Assembly: GCA_016926315.1 (NCBI GenBank)
Contig: JAFGOU010000003.1
Coordinates: 1-11,612, forward strand
From: Chitinispirillaceae bacterium
GTDB taxonomy: Bacteria > Fibrobacterota > Chitinivibrionia > Chitinivibrionales > Chitinispirillaceae
DNA length: 11,612 bases
Direction of reading: 5' to 3'
Part shown: in pieces, positions 1-6,987 of the stretch
Layout: the number at the start of each line of letters is the position of its first letter
Position numbering within the stretch: the first letter of the stretch is position 1
Position numbers and translations under genes: made by a program
The notes under the pieces: generated by a model
Told to the model about the DNA's origin: nothing
What the model saw: the letters and a program-made list of their open reading frames with translations, nothing else
Databases searched by the model: none

Positions 1-864
1 GACATGATGCGCGACCTCGGCCTGACTGCCGCCGACTTCAAGGTCCGCATTTCGAGCCGCACGCTGGTAGACGAGCTTTTTGCGGCGGCGGGCCTTGAAG
101 CCGGACAGCGAAGCGCCGTGTTCGCCCATCTTGACAAAAAGTCGAAACTGCCGCCGTCTGTTTTTGAAGAGAGGCTTGCGGCGGCCGTACCCGACAGCGC
201 CATGCGGGACCGTATCGAACGGGTGCTTGCCGCCCGCTCCCTCGATGAGCTCGTGAATGGAGGAAACATTCCGCCTTCGCTCGAACCGCTGCGGCAGCTT
301 TTTGCCCTCCTGAGCGCCTACGGCCTTGACGACTATGCGGTATTCGACATCGGCGTGGTCAGGGGACTCGCCTATTATACCGGCATCGTGTTCGAATTGT
401 TCGATGCTGCGGGAAGCATGCGGGCAATCGCCGGTGGCGGGCGGTATGACCGGCTGGTGGAACAGTACGGCGGGCCCGTTACACCGGCGGTTGGGTTCGC
501 GGCCGGCGATGTTGTCCTCGCCGACCTTCTGAGAGAAAAAGGAATCGTGCCGCCGCGGCCCGGGCGATGCGACTGTTTTATCATCACCTTTTCCGATGAT
601 CAACCCGGCGAGGTGATTACGCTGGCCCGTGAACTGCGTAGGGCGGGTATATCATGCGAATTCGCCCTCAAACGGGCGAATCCCGGCAAACAGATGAAAC
701 TCGCCAATGCCGCCCGTGCAATGGTTGCCCTTTTTATCGGCGGTGAGGAGAGTAATGTCGGAATGATAAAAGTAAAAAACATGGGCACCGGCGATGAGTG
801 TCTCGTGCCGCGCACGGCTATCGCTTCCCGGATGCGTGAATTGACCGTTCCCGGCGGACGCTAA
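1..864 (+). CDS. hisS: Histidine--tRNA ligase, C-terminal part (5' end outside window)
   Basis: Cytoplasmic class II aminoacyl-tRNA synthetase that charges tRNA-His. The frame is open to the left edge, and the roughly 287 residues visible are about two thirds of the usual 420-450. Counting from the Met at base 4, the HisRS-specific motif RGLAYYTG lies at residues 120-127 and the motif-3 region GGGRYD at 144-149. A C-terminal anticodon-binding domain covers about 190-280. Motifs 1 and 2 are upstream of the window. The catalytic paralogue HisZ lacks the anticodon-binding domain, which argues for a true HisRS. The family's common RGLDYYTG has Ala instead of Asp here, a variant that I recall in genuine HisRS proteins. 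The TAA stop (862-864) shares bases with the stop of the convergent fliT-like gene, and there is no room for a terminator between the two genes. Confidence 0.93.
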   Translation, partial: DMMRDLGLTAADFKVRISSRTLVDELFAAAGLEAGQRSAVFAHLDKKSKLPPSVFEERLAAAVPDSAMRDRIERVLAARSLDELVNGGNIPPSLEPLRQLFALLSAYGLDDYAVFDIGVVRGLAYYTGIVFELFDAAGSMRAIAGGGRYDRLVEQYGGPVTPAVGFAAGDVVLADLLREKGIVPPRPGRCDCFIITFSDDQPGEVITLARELRRAGISCEFALKRANPGKQMKLANAARAMVALFIGGEESNVGMIKVKNMGTGDECLVPRTAIASRMRELTVPGGR

Positions 865-1241
865 ATTCTGCTGTTGCTGGTATACACACGCGCGGCGCGC
901 GATGTATCGGAGAGGGAGGACAGCTCCCGTTGCACCGCGTCCATGCGCTGCCTGACCAGGGCGGCAGCCTCCTGATCATAACGTCTGATGTCGTCGATAC
1001 TGTTCCTGATGTCACGGTACGCGGCATGCCCGTTCACGTAAGGCGAACCGTGTATCCTGATTAAAGCCTCTTTCTCTGAATCGATACGAAGAAGGAGGAC
1101 TTCCCGCTGCCGCACCATCGTGTCAAGCGCCTCGAGGGAAAAATCGTTCAGGACTCCCGTCGTCATGTCTCTGACGGCGCGGAACAGGTCCCTGATCAGA
1201 GCCAGCTGCCGGGTGATCTGCGCGGAAAGGGAGAGGTTCAT
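861..1241 (-). CDS. FliT/FlgN-like flagellar export chaperone (putative)
   Basis: A 126-residue, mainly helical, highly charged protein without signal peptide or membrane segment. It is the third gene of a fliD-fliS operon, the position usually held by fliT, whose product binds FliD and export components to prevent premature assembly. The start ATG at 1241-1239 overlaps the fliS TGA stop (1240-1238) in a classic ATGA arrangement, so translation is probably coupled. That is why this start is chosen over an in-frame codon further upstream (1316), which would lie inside fliS. The sequence itself shows no strong signature. The function rests on size, helical character and position, and FlgN-type chaperone or a lineage-specific protein are alternatives. 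The stop is at 863-861 inside the hisS stop region. Confidence 0.6.
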   Translation of the reverse strand: MNLSLSAQITRQLALIRDLFRAVRDMTTGVLNDFSLEALDTMVRQREVLLLRIDSEKEALIRIHGSPYVNGHAAYRDIRNSIDDIRRYDQEAAALVRQRMDAVQRELSSLSDTSRAARVYTSNSRI

Positions 1242-1657
1242 CGCGTCCATCCCGCCACGCCGGCCGTCACCGGCACCGGCTGTTCGCTTTTTACCTTGTG
1301 TACCGCGCTTTCCCACGCGCTGCGAAGCTCAAGCAGGTAGCTCAGTACCTCCTCAACCTTGCTTTTTTCGTTTTTAACGCCGGCCTGCACCAGTGAGCGC
1401 AGCATATAGTCGTACAAACGGTACAGGTTGTGCGCCACCTCTCCGGTATCAAGCTTCAGCGCGGAGAGCAGTTCGGTGACCGCGTCCTGCACTTTGAATA
1501 TATGCCTCGTACGTTCGTTCAGCTGGTGATGATCTTCGAATTTTTCCAGGGCAAGTTTACAGTGTTTAATGGCCACATCGTAGGCGATCAGTATCAGCTT
1601 TCCCTGATCCGCCGTATCAACGTTCGCGTTGCGATATGCCGCATACCCCTGGTTCAT
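1238..1657 (-). CDS. fliS: Flagellin-specific export chaperone FliS
   Basis: Cytoplasmic chaperone that binds the C-terminus of flagellin, keeps it unpolymerised and delivers it to the flagellar type III export apparatus. The 139-residue length matches the family (about 125-140). Family features are visible: an N-terminal AYRNANVDTADQGKLILIAY segment (compare the usual Y-x-T-x-x-x-x-K-L-I-x-x-L-Y-D), LYRLYDYMLRSLVQA in the middle, and an LL-x-LRSAW motif near the C-terminus. A strong ribosome binding site, GGAGGAGG, lies at about 1661-1668 just before the ATG. The gene begins 20 bp after the fliD stop and overlaps the next gene by four bases, so the three form one transcription unit. The C-terminal tail (about 15 residues rich in Pro, Val and Gly) is probably disordered. 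Confidence 0.94.
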   Translation of the reverse strand: MNQGYAAYRNANVDTADQGKLILIAYDVAIKHCKLALEKFEDHHQLNERTRHIFKVQDAVTELLSALKLDTGEVAHNLYRLYDYMLRSLVQAGVKNEKSKVEEVLSYLLELRSAWESAVHKVKSEQPVPVTAGVAGWTR

Positions 1658-1677
1658 CGGTGCCTCCTCCTGGTTGT

Positions 1678-3639
1678 TTATACGTTGAATAAGTTGGCGA
1701 TACGGCCGCTCTGCTGCTGCATGTTGTTCAATACCGTTTCCATGTTTGTAAATTGACGGACAAGACGCTCACGGTATTTTTCGGTGCGGGTATTCAGCGT
1801 ATCGATCCGGTCGTCTGCTCGTGCAATGCTTTTCTGCAGGGCGGTCTGACGCAGCGAAACCACTCCTTCGCGGGTATCGGTCAGTTTGGCGACGGCTTCA
1901 TCGAGAACCGTGGAAAGCCCCTTCTGGAAATTAAACGACAGGGAACCGGTAATGGTCCCCTCCGGGGCCGTAACCGAAAGTCCTTTTGCCGGCCCGGACG
2001 AGAAGGTCGCCACGTCTCCCACGCGCGCATCGGACAGATACCATTCACTGCTGTTTTCGAGACGGATACGCAGATGCGTTGCATCCACCTCTTCGAGGAT
2101 ATACCGACCCGGCCGGGTTTCTTTAGTGCTCCGCCCGAGCGTCACGTTGGCATTATCGGCAACGGCAAGAGTGACAAAAAGTTTCTGTACCGATTCAAGG
2201 TTTTTTTCAACGGCGGCCTTGAACTTCTTTTCGTCAAGAGAGAATTCGCCGGTCCTGCTGTCGCTTTTGAGTCCGATCATGGTGAAACTTGTCAGATCGC
2301 TTCCCAACACGTCATACTGCTGCCTGAAGGCGTCACGGACCGCATTGACGATGCTTCTTACGGTCATGTCGCCCGCCAGTTCCCCACCGGTACTGTCTTC
2401 AACGTTCGGGTCGGCCGCCGCGGTCGCGGTTTTTGCGTACGCGGACAATGCATTGTAGCTGTCGATTAGTTCCTGAAATTTACCTTGTATGGCGGAAAAA
2501 TCCCGGCTTATACCGACGGAAACCGGCTGTTCCGCGGCAACGGTGTGGAAATCAAAGGTCACCCCGGAGACGAATTCGCTTATCGAATTAACGGAAGACT
2601 GCATGAAGAGCCCTTCGATGCTGAAATAAGCGTCCTTGCCCGCTGAAAGAACTCCGGCGCCTTCGGCGCCGACCTGCGAAATGCTCATGGAGTGTTCGCC
2701 GGCGCCTGCCGTCAAGGCGCTCACGGTCAGGCGCGATGTGCCGGTGATTTTATCGACGATGACAAGGGTGCCGTCGGGGTCAACCGTCACCTCGGCCATT
2801 CCATGAAAGGTCGCGCTCACTTGTTTGAGGAAATCATCGATGGTGCCGGTCGCCGACTTTATGAAGGTGTTCGACACCGCCCTGCCGTCATGATCGGTTC
2901 CGGCGTACACGATGGTCTCTCCGGTTCCAAGCGCATTGAAGGCGGCGACGATGTCGGTCTGAGACCGCAACATCTGGTTCACGTTTCCTTTATCACCTGC
3001 CGCATCGGCAATAATGCCGAGATCCTGGAGGGTGCTTCCGGAAAGGTCCTGATAGGCGATGCCGGTGCTTCCGCTCTCTCTTGCCGAAATGACGAGCCTG
3101 AAATTCTCATCGGAGACTTTGAGGACCGATGCGGTAATCCCGAGTTTATTGCCTTTGGCATCGGTGGCGTTGTTGATCCTGCTGCGGAGGTCCTGGATGG
3201 TGTCATTATCGTCAATCATTATTGACACACCGCCGATACTCATTTCACCGGTGGTAATTCCCTGGCTTGCAAGGGTGGCGCTCTGACTGGTGATCCGGCC
3301 GTCAGCGCTGATCATTTTTTCGTTGGCAGCCAGTTGAAATACATTCACGTTGTACTGGCCGTCCACCGCACCGCTTCCTCCGGAGATGGTCACTGCTTTT
3401 TCATCGCTGCTCTTCGGGGTGAAAAGATCGAATGAGGTCATTTTCGAAAGTTCGGTGGCTTTTGTCTTGATATCGTACAGGAGCGAACGAAGTTTGCCAT
3501 AGGCATCTATTTTAAGCTGGTATCCGGCTCGCTCTGTTTCGACACGGGTGACCTTGTTCCGTTCAATGGCAACGAGCGCATTGATCATGGAGGTGAGATC
3601 GGCACCGGAAATGCTTTCAAGCGCAAATGGTGAAGCCAT
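1678..3639 (-). CDS. fliD: Flagellar filament cap protein FliD (long form)
   Basis: Secreted through the flagellar export apparatus, FliD caps the growing filament and guides flagellin folding at the tip. The N-terminal FliD_N domain covers about residues 5-105 (ISGADLTSMINALVAIER, then heptad-rich helix). The C-terminal FliD_C domain covers about 380-645 and ends in a coiled coil (RIDTLNTRTEKYRERLVRQF) like the known terminal helix. At 653 residues it is longer than the roughly 470 of enterobacteria. The extra length lies in about residues 210-325, which resemble a flagellin/hook-type beta domain, and about 490-570. The ATG at 3639 is chosen because AAAGGG lies six bases before it. A TTG codon 18 bp further upstream is open but has no better site. 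It is first in an operon with fliS and has a sigma-28-like promoter upstream. Confidence 0.93.
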   Translation of the reverse strand: MASPFALESISGADLTSMINALVAIERNKVTRVETERAGYQLKIDAYGKLRSLLYDIKTKATELSKMTSFDLFTPKSSDEKAVTISGGSGAVDGQYNVNVFQLAANEKMISADGRITSQSATLASQGITTGEMSIGGVSIMIDDNDTIQDLRSRINNATDAKGNKLGITASVLKVSDENFRLVISARESGSTGIAYQDLSGSTLQDLGIIADAAGDKGNVNQMLRSQTDIVAAFNALGTGETIVYAGTDHDGRAVSNTFIKSATGTIDDFLKQVSATFHGMAEVTVDPDGTLVIVDKITGTSRLTVSALTAGAGEHSMSISQVGAEGAGVLSAGKDAYFSIEGLFMQSSVNSISEFVSGVTFDFHTVAAEQPVSVGISRDFSAIQGKFQELIDSYNALSAYAKTATAAADPNVEDSTGGELAGDMTVRSIVNAVRDAFRQQYDVLGSDLTSFTMIGLKSDSRTGEFSLDEKKFKAAVEKNLESVQKLFVTLAVADNANVTLGRSTKETRPGRYILEEVDATHLRIRLENSSEWYLSDARVGDVATFSSGPAKGLSVTAPEGTITGSLSFNFQKGLSTVLDEAVAKLTDTREGVVSLRQTALQKSIARADDRIDTLNTRTEKYRERLVRQFTNMETVLNNMQQQSGRIANLFNV

Positions 3640-3684
3640 GGGTACCCTTTCGCTCAAGATATCGTCTAGGAAGTCTCTCTTATA

Positions 3685-3712
3685 CTATCGGTTTTATCGG
3701 TCCTAAACTTGA
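3685..3712 (-). promoter_or_regulatory. Sigma-28 (FliA)-like promoter for fliD operon
   Basis: Read on the - strand, TCAAGTTT (3712-3705) is followed after 12 bases by ACCGATAG (3692-3685). The sigma-28 consensus is TAAAGTTT, 11 bases, GCCGATAA, so seven of eight and six of eight positions match with one extra spacer base. A second ACCGATAA (3701-3694) sits in tandem just inside the spacer. The predicted transcript would start near 3677, about 38 bases before the fliD ATG. Late (class III) control by sigma-28 is known for fliD in many bacteria. Confidence 0.6.
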
Positions 3713-3871
3713 TGCCTTTCCTCTTGACAGCATCTGGACCGAGTATCAGCCTTAGCCCATGATTTTGAAGATGTTACTTTGGTCACGGCCGCCTTTCACC
3801 TTTTCCGGAACCCTGCCGTCCGCACGACCAGACCCTTGCATGGCAAATACGCTTTCACCTATCTTCTCTCT

Positions 3872-4762
3872 ATGAGCGATCGAAACCTCGGGTTTGCGGT
3901 AATCGTTTTCCTTATCATTTTCCTGCTTGTCCCTGCCGCGTTTCTATCCAACAAAATATTCAAAACAGTGTATCAGAGAACCGTTGTATTCGAAAAGGTC
4001 AGTTCGTTGAGCTTCCTGCGCATAGAAGACCCGGTCAAAGTACGGGGGACCGATGCAGGAATCGTCCGCTCCATCTCATGGAAAGGTCACCAGACCTTTG
4101 TGGTGATAGAAAGCGACCATGAGATCGCGTTTTACGAGGGATACCGCATTTTCGCCGAAGATAAGGGACTGATGGGAGACCGTTATGTTTCCATCAATCC
4201 CGGTGACGCGAAAGCACGGCCCATTGGAAAAAAAGAGCTTCTCAAAGGAATATTCCTCATGGGTCCTACCGAAGCGGTTTCCCATATCAGCCGTCTTGAG
4301 GAGCTTGTCGACACGGTTGCTGCCATTATCAAGCGACTTACGCTGGGCACCCCCTCGAAAAAACCGCTCAGCGCGACCTGGGGAGAACTCTTGAGGGCTG
4401 TCGACTCCACGACCTACTCTCTTTCGGTTCTACTGAAAAAAACCGACAGAGAACTTAAGCGCAGGGCCGATTCGATTTCCATGGTTATCGAACAGACCGC
4501 TGATCTTGCCGCACGCCTCCATTCAACGGTCCCCGCTTCCGTGGAAACGATAGAAACGGCACTCGCCAGAGTGAAAAAAATTCTCGTGCGAGCGGATATG
4601 CTTGTCTGTTCGTCTGACACGCTCGCTTCGCGGTTTAAGGGAGCCAACGCACTCCCGCTTCTTAAGGAGATGCAACAACTTGAACACCAGTTGGAGGTAC
4701 TGCGCACGGTCCTCAATGAACTGCAGAAACAGGGGTTGGACCTGCCCATACGGATTCGATAG
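3872..4762 (+). CDS. MCE/MlaD-domain protein, inner-membrane anchored
   Basis: A 296-residue protein of the MCE (mammalian cell entry/MlaD) family, whose members form hexameric rings that carry phospholipids or other lipids between the inner and outer membranes. It has one N-terminal membrane segment (about residues 7-27: FAVIVFLIIFLLVPAAFL) and no cleavable signal. A single MCE domain covers about 38-115, with the family pattern LRIEDPVKVRGTDAGIVRSI and the closing GLMGDRYVSINPG. A long helical C-terminal part (about 125-296) follows, as in tube-forming MCE proteins. The ATG at 3872 places the hydrophobic segment at the N-terminus; the TTG at 3779 would add 31 polar residues before it. No clear Shine-Dalgarno sequence precedes it. 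No MlaE permease or MlaF ATPase gene is in the window. The next gene starts ten bases downstream and probably belongs to the same transcript. Confidence 0.82.
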   Translation: MSDRNLGFAVIVFLIIFLLVPAAFLSNKIFKTVYQRTVVFEKVSSLSFLRIEDPVKVRGTDAGIVRSISWKGHQTFVVIESDHEIAFYEGYRIFAEDKGLMGDRYVSINPGDAKARPIGKKELLKGIFLMGPTEAVSHISRLEELVDTVAAIIKRLTLGTPSKKPLSATWGELLRAVDSTTYSLSVLLKKTDRELKRRADSISMVIEQTADLAARLHSTVPASVETIETALARVKKILVRADMLVCSSDTLASRFKGANALPLLKEMQQLEHQLEVLRTVLNELQKQGLDLPIRIR

Positions 4763-4772
4763 ATTGTCACTC

Positions 4773-5768
4773 ATGCGAAGAATTCAGGTATTGTCCTCTT
4801 TGATTATTTTCAGTGCTTCCCTCTACACCTCCTCCGGTGTATCGAATATCGACAGCCTGTACTACTTTTATGAGCGTACGATCTATCTCGAAGACCTTAC
4901 ACAGAACGCTGGATGGTGGGCAAATCCTTCGGTAATCGCTTCGGTCAGAGAACCGGGTTTGTTCACGTCCAATACCGGTCTGCTCGGCGGAAAATACAGT
5001 ATCTCCGGGTTCAGGCTGTTCCTGCCCTTGCGGCAATCCCTGACCGTTGGCTTCGGATTAACCGGTACAAGCACCACAGAGGGACGCTCCTTTTCAGGGG
5101 ACGCGTCAGGCGGTCGGATGACCGGCAGCTTTTCCTTCAGCAGACCGAGCCTGGAAGCCGGGGCCGGATACGAATCTCAACGGCTGGGCGCCTTCGGCGT
5201 ACTTGCAATGACCGGGACGGAGAGCATAATACCGGATGCCGCGACCGGGATCAGAATTTATTACTATGTTCTGGGAGCCGGGTTCGGGTACCTCTCACCG
5301 CCGCTGGCCGGGATCAGGCTGTCCGTTTCGACATTGTCGTTCTGCCACTTTCAGGCCGATGCCTGGTGGGACCACAGCGCAAAAACCGGTGTGCTGGTCA
5401 ACATCAATGACAGCCTTGTTATTGCTTCTCTTGAATATGGTTTTTCCCTGCAGAACACTCCGTTCCTCGGGGGAGAACGCTATGCATGGGGTTATGAAGT
5501 GATAAAAGGAACGGTTTCAACCCGTTTCCGATCCATTGCGGGATTTCTTCTCGCCTACTCAACCGATACCAAAAATTTGCGCGATAACGGCCCGACGTTT
5601 CATTGCGGGCTCGAACTACGACCCTCGAATGTTTATGCATTCTGGGGAGGGTATGAAATCGGCATCAGCCCCTGGTCTTCGCGCCACCGGACCGGCTCTC
5701 CGGTCATTACTCTGCTGCACCGGTTCTGGGTCGGCTATGCCTTCAGAAAAAATAACGGCTCCCGATAA
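4773..5768 (+). CDS. Putative outer-membrane beta-barrel protein (unknown function)
   Basis: A 331-residue protein of unrecognised family. The N-terminus MRRIQVLSSLIIFSASLYTS is a typical Sec signal peptide (two Arg, hydrophobic core, small residues near position 20-24). The rest is rich in Gly, Ser, Tyr, Phe and Trp with alternating polar and hydrophobic stretches (for example SISGFRLFLPLRQSLTVGFGL and VYAFWGGYEIGI) spaced like amphipathic beta strands and turns. That is what an outer-membrane barrel looks like, though no named family was identified. It starts ten bases after the MCE gene stop, so the two are probably translated from one mRNA and may act together at the two membranes. The ATG at 4773 is chosen for the signal peptide; the frame is open upstream, but only inside the MCE gene. 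No strong ribosome binding site is seen, which fits translational coupling. Confidence 0.7.
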   Translation: MRRIQVLSSLIIFSASLYTSSGVSNIDSLYYFYERTIYLEDLTQNAGWWANPSVIASVREPGLFTSNTGLLGGKYSISGFRLFLPLRQSLTVGFGLTGTSTTEGRSFSGDASGGRMTGSFSFSRPSLEAGAGYESQRLGAFGVLAMTGTESIIPDAATGIRIYYYVLGAGFGYLSPPLAGIRLSVSTLSFCHFQADAWWDHSAKTGVLVNINDSLVIASLEYGFSLQNTPFLGGERYAWGYEVIKGTVSTRFRSIAGFLLAYSTDTKNLRDNGPTFHCGLELRPSNVYAFWGGYEIGISPWSSRHRTGSPVITLLHRFWVGYAFRKNNGSR

Positions 5769-5786
5769 TATCCCTCACCTTCGGGC

Positions 5787-6473
5787 TCAGGCCGCCTGAA
5801 CGATCTCCTGCTCCGGTGCGGTCTCAATTCCCGTTTCCTTTGCCCAGTTGTCGAGTTTCTGCATCACCAGTTCGTAGGTATCATTGATCAGGCTGGACAC
5901 CGGTCCCGGCACATCTCCGAGCAGGTCCCTGGCTTCCGCAAAACCCTTGTCTATCGCATCCTTAATGATCTGAAGAAAATCTTCTCCGGCGCCACTGAAG
6001 GCATCAAAAAACTGCAAGGCGAAATCGACAATCCGCTGTGAGGTGTTTTCAGCATTCCAGTATTCGGGGATATTCAGTTTTTTCTGCGCCTCGGTTTCCT
6101 GAGTTTCACCGACGGTTCCGCCCATGTTTTTGATGAACTCTTTGAGTACGGCGTTTTTCATATCTTCATACTGTTTCTTAATATAATCGACAACCTTACC
6201 GATATCCTCAGGACTGCCGGAAGCGTCGATGTTTAAAAGCGTTTTCTGATACTTAATACTTTCAAAGCTCAACGATACCTTGTCCCCGTCTTTCGACATG
6301 AACTCCATGGACAGTGTCTGGACATTCAAATATTCCGTCTGAAGAGAGGCATTAAGCGTCGATGTACCGGAACGAAGACTTCGCTGACCTTTATTAATCA
6401 ATGATTGCGCGGCGCCATCATTTGATTGGTGAGGGTTGGCGAACAAAGGCTGGTTGAGCGGCTGCAGTTGCAT
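5787..6473 (-). CDS. DUF5610-like conserved protein, probably flagellum-co-regulated
   Basis: A 228-residue protein without signal peptide, membrane segment or cysteine. Residues about 1-45 are low-complexity and probably disordered (Asn, Gln, Ser rich). Residues 50-75 hold a short beta element (SMEFMSKDGDKVSLSFES). The C-terminal part (about 135-220) has the pattern PEYWNAENTSQRIVDFALQF followed by KGFAEARDLLGDVPGPV and a helix to the end. This agrees with my memory of the DUF5610 family, a helical domain of unknown role. The ATG at 6473 has an excellent ribosome binding site, GGAGG, five bases upstream; an in-frame codon far upstream (6632) would add residues lying over the promoter. The gene converges on the barrel gene with an 18-bp gap. 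The sigma-28-like promoter upstream suggests a motility-related role. That role is inference. Confidence 0.72.
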   Translation of the reverse strand: MQLQPLNQPLFANPHQSNDGAAQSLINKGQRSLRSGTSTLNASLQTEYLNVQTLSMEFMSKDGDKVSLSFESIKYQKTLLNIDASGSPEDIGKVVDYIKKQYEDMKNAVLKEFIKNMGGTVGETQETEAQKKLNIPEYWNAENTSQRIVDFALQFFDAFSGAGEDFLQIIKDAIDKGFAEARDLLGDVPGPVSSLINDTYELVMQKLDNWAKETGIETAPEQEIVQAA

Positions 6474-6515
6474 GATTCCTCCTTGAAGGTGAACATCCCC
6501 TGAGATACATCCTGT

Positions 6516-6543
6516 TATTCGGTTATTTTTATAAAAATCTTTA
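6516..6543 (-). promoter_or_regulatory. Sigma-28-like promoter for the DUF5610-like gene
   Basis: Read on the - strand, TAAAGATT (6543-6536, seven of eight to TAAAGTTT) is followed after 12 bases by ACCGAATA (6523-6516), which resembles GCCGATAA with one base inserted. The 12-base spacing equals that of the fliD promoter. A transcript would begin near 6508, about 35 bases before the ATG. The -10 match is weaker than for fliD, so confidence is moderate. Confidence 0.5.
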
Positions 6544-6720
6544 GAGTTTTTATCTCTCCAGGATATCTCTGAACAAGAAATGTTGACATATCGCATATTT
6601 CCCGTTTTTGCCATTCCGTGCGTCGCCGCCATTATGCCGAATCTGACCTGTCAATAAATGCAAAAAATCGCCTGATTTTTCGGCCTTTTCAAGATGGCGA
6701 TACAATTTTTAAAAAAACCT

Positions 6721-6748
6721 TTGACATGCATCCAAAGAATAGTATATT
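6721..6748 (+). promoter_or_regulatory. Putative sigma-70-type dnaA promoter
   Basis: TTGACA (6721-6726), a 16-base spacer, then TATATT (6743-6748). This is a perfect -35 and a five-of-six -10. Transcription would begin near 6755, giving a leader of about 225 bases that includes all three DnaA boxes, an arrangement suited to autorepression by DnaA. Confidence 0.55.
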
Positions 6749-6774
6749 GTTTGCACAAAAAAGCAGTAATTAAA

Positions 6775-6783
6775 TGTGGATAA
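6775..6783 (+). promoter_or_regulatory. DnaA box 1
   Basis: Perfect TGTGGATAA, the complement of the consensus DnaA box TTATCCACA. It lies 27 bases downstream of the putative dnaA -10 element. Confidence 0.75.
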
Positions 6784-6810
6784 GTTCCTGTTAACAACGG
6801 GTTGAAAGAT

Positions 6811-6819
6811 TGTGGATAA
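6811..6819 (+). promoter_or_regulatory. DnaA box 2
   Basis: Perfect TGTGGATAA in the same orientation as box 1, starting 36 bases after it. It forms the right half of a 20-bp unit GTTGAAAGATTGTGGATAAC (6801-6820) that recurs at the dnaA start. Confidence 0.75.
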
Positions 6820-6856
6820 CTAATTGAAATCAAAACGGACACCACAGCTCAACAAT

Positions 6857-6895
6857 GAAAAATTATTTGTAAGTAATTGTATTATAATAAATAAA
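6857..6895. other. AT-rich block, candidate DNA unwinding element
   Basis: About 39 bases that are almost entirely A and T (for example AATTGTATTATAATAAATAA), lying between DnaA boxes 2 and 3. Such blocks are where duplex opening starts in known origins. The role here is inference from composition and position. Confidence 0.45.
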
Positions 6896-6978
6896 GGTAC
6901 CCACAAAGCCATTTTTTGTTTTTTTTCAATCAACGAACAAATGTTAAGTTCATCATTAGATTTGTTAAGTTGAAAGAA

Positions 6979-6987
6979 TGTGGATAA
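6979..6987 (+). promoter_or_regulatory. DnaA box 3 overlapping the dnaA start codon
   Basis: Perfect TGTGGATAA whose second base begins the candidate GTG start codon of dnaA (6980); the alternative ATG start (6989) lies two bases beyond it. DnaA bound here would cover the translation start region of its own gene. Confidence 0.72.

Larger units (their letters stand above)
6650..6987. other. oriC: Putative replication origin (oriC) upstream of dnaA
   Basis: An AT-rich non-coding stretch directly upstream of dnaA, the commonest oriC location in bacteria. It holds three perfect copies of the DnaA box TGTGGATAA (the complement of TTATCCACA), all in the same orientation, at 6775, 6811 and 6979. 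Between the second and third boxes is an AT-rich block (about 6857-6895, almost free of G and C) that could be the unwinding element. A 20-bp segment around the second box recurs around the third. Only three perfect boxes are seen, fewer than in many origins, so this could also be only a dnaA autoregulatory region. The small open frames on the - strand here look like chance ORFs. Confidence 0.6.

Noticed and set aside
1753..2469. Long + strand open frame opposite fliD
   Set aside because: It is antisense to a clearly recognised fliD, has no recognisable domain, and its composition (rich in Gly, Arg and Phe) fits a frame shadow.
3640..3657. TTG start of fliD 18 bp upstream of the chosen ATG
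   Set aside because: The ATG at 3639 has AAAGGG at a good distance, while the TTG has no ribosome binding site, and FliD proteins usually begin close to the ISGADL-type segment.
3724..3749. TTGACA followed by TATCAG as a promoter for the MCE gene
   Set aside because: The spacer is only 14 bases, and at 17 bases there is no -10-like hexamer. It was not listed as a promoter.
5771..5792. Hairpin with a TTCG loop between the barrel gene and the DUF5610-like gene
   Set aside because: The stem has a large internal mismatch and no T tract follows. The evidence is too weak for a terminator call.
6663..6680. Inverted repeat AAAAATC-GCCT-GATTTTT as a terminator
   Set aside because: The stem is nearly all A-T and weak, and no gene runs into it from either side. 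It may simply reflect AT-rich origin sequence.
6912..6926. T-rich run in the dnaA leader as an intrinsic terminator or attenuator
   Set aside because: No stable GC-rich hairpin precedes it; only GGTACC and a loose GG/CC pairing are present. It fits better as part of the AT-rich origin region.
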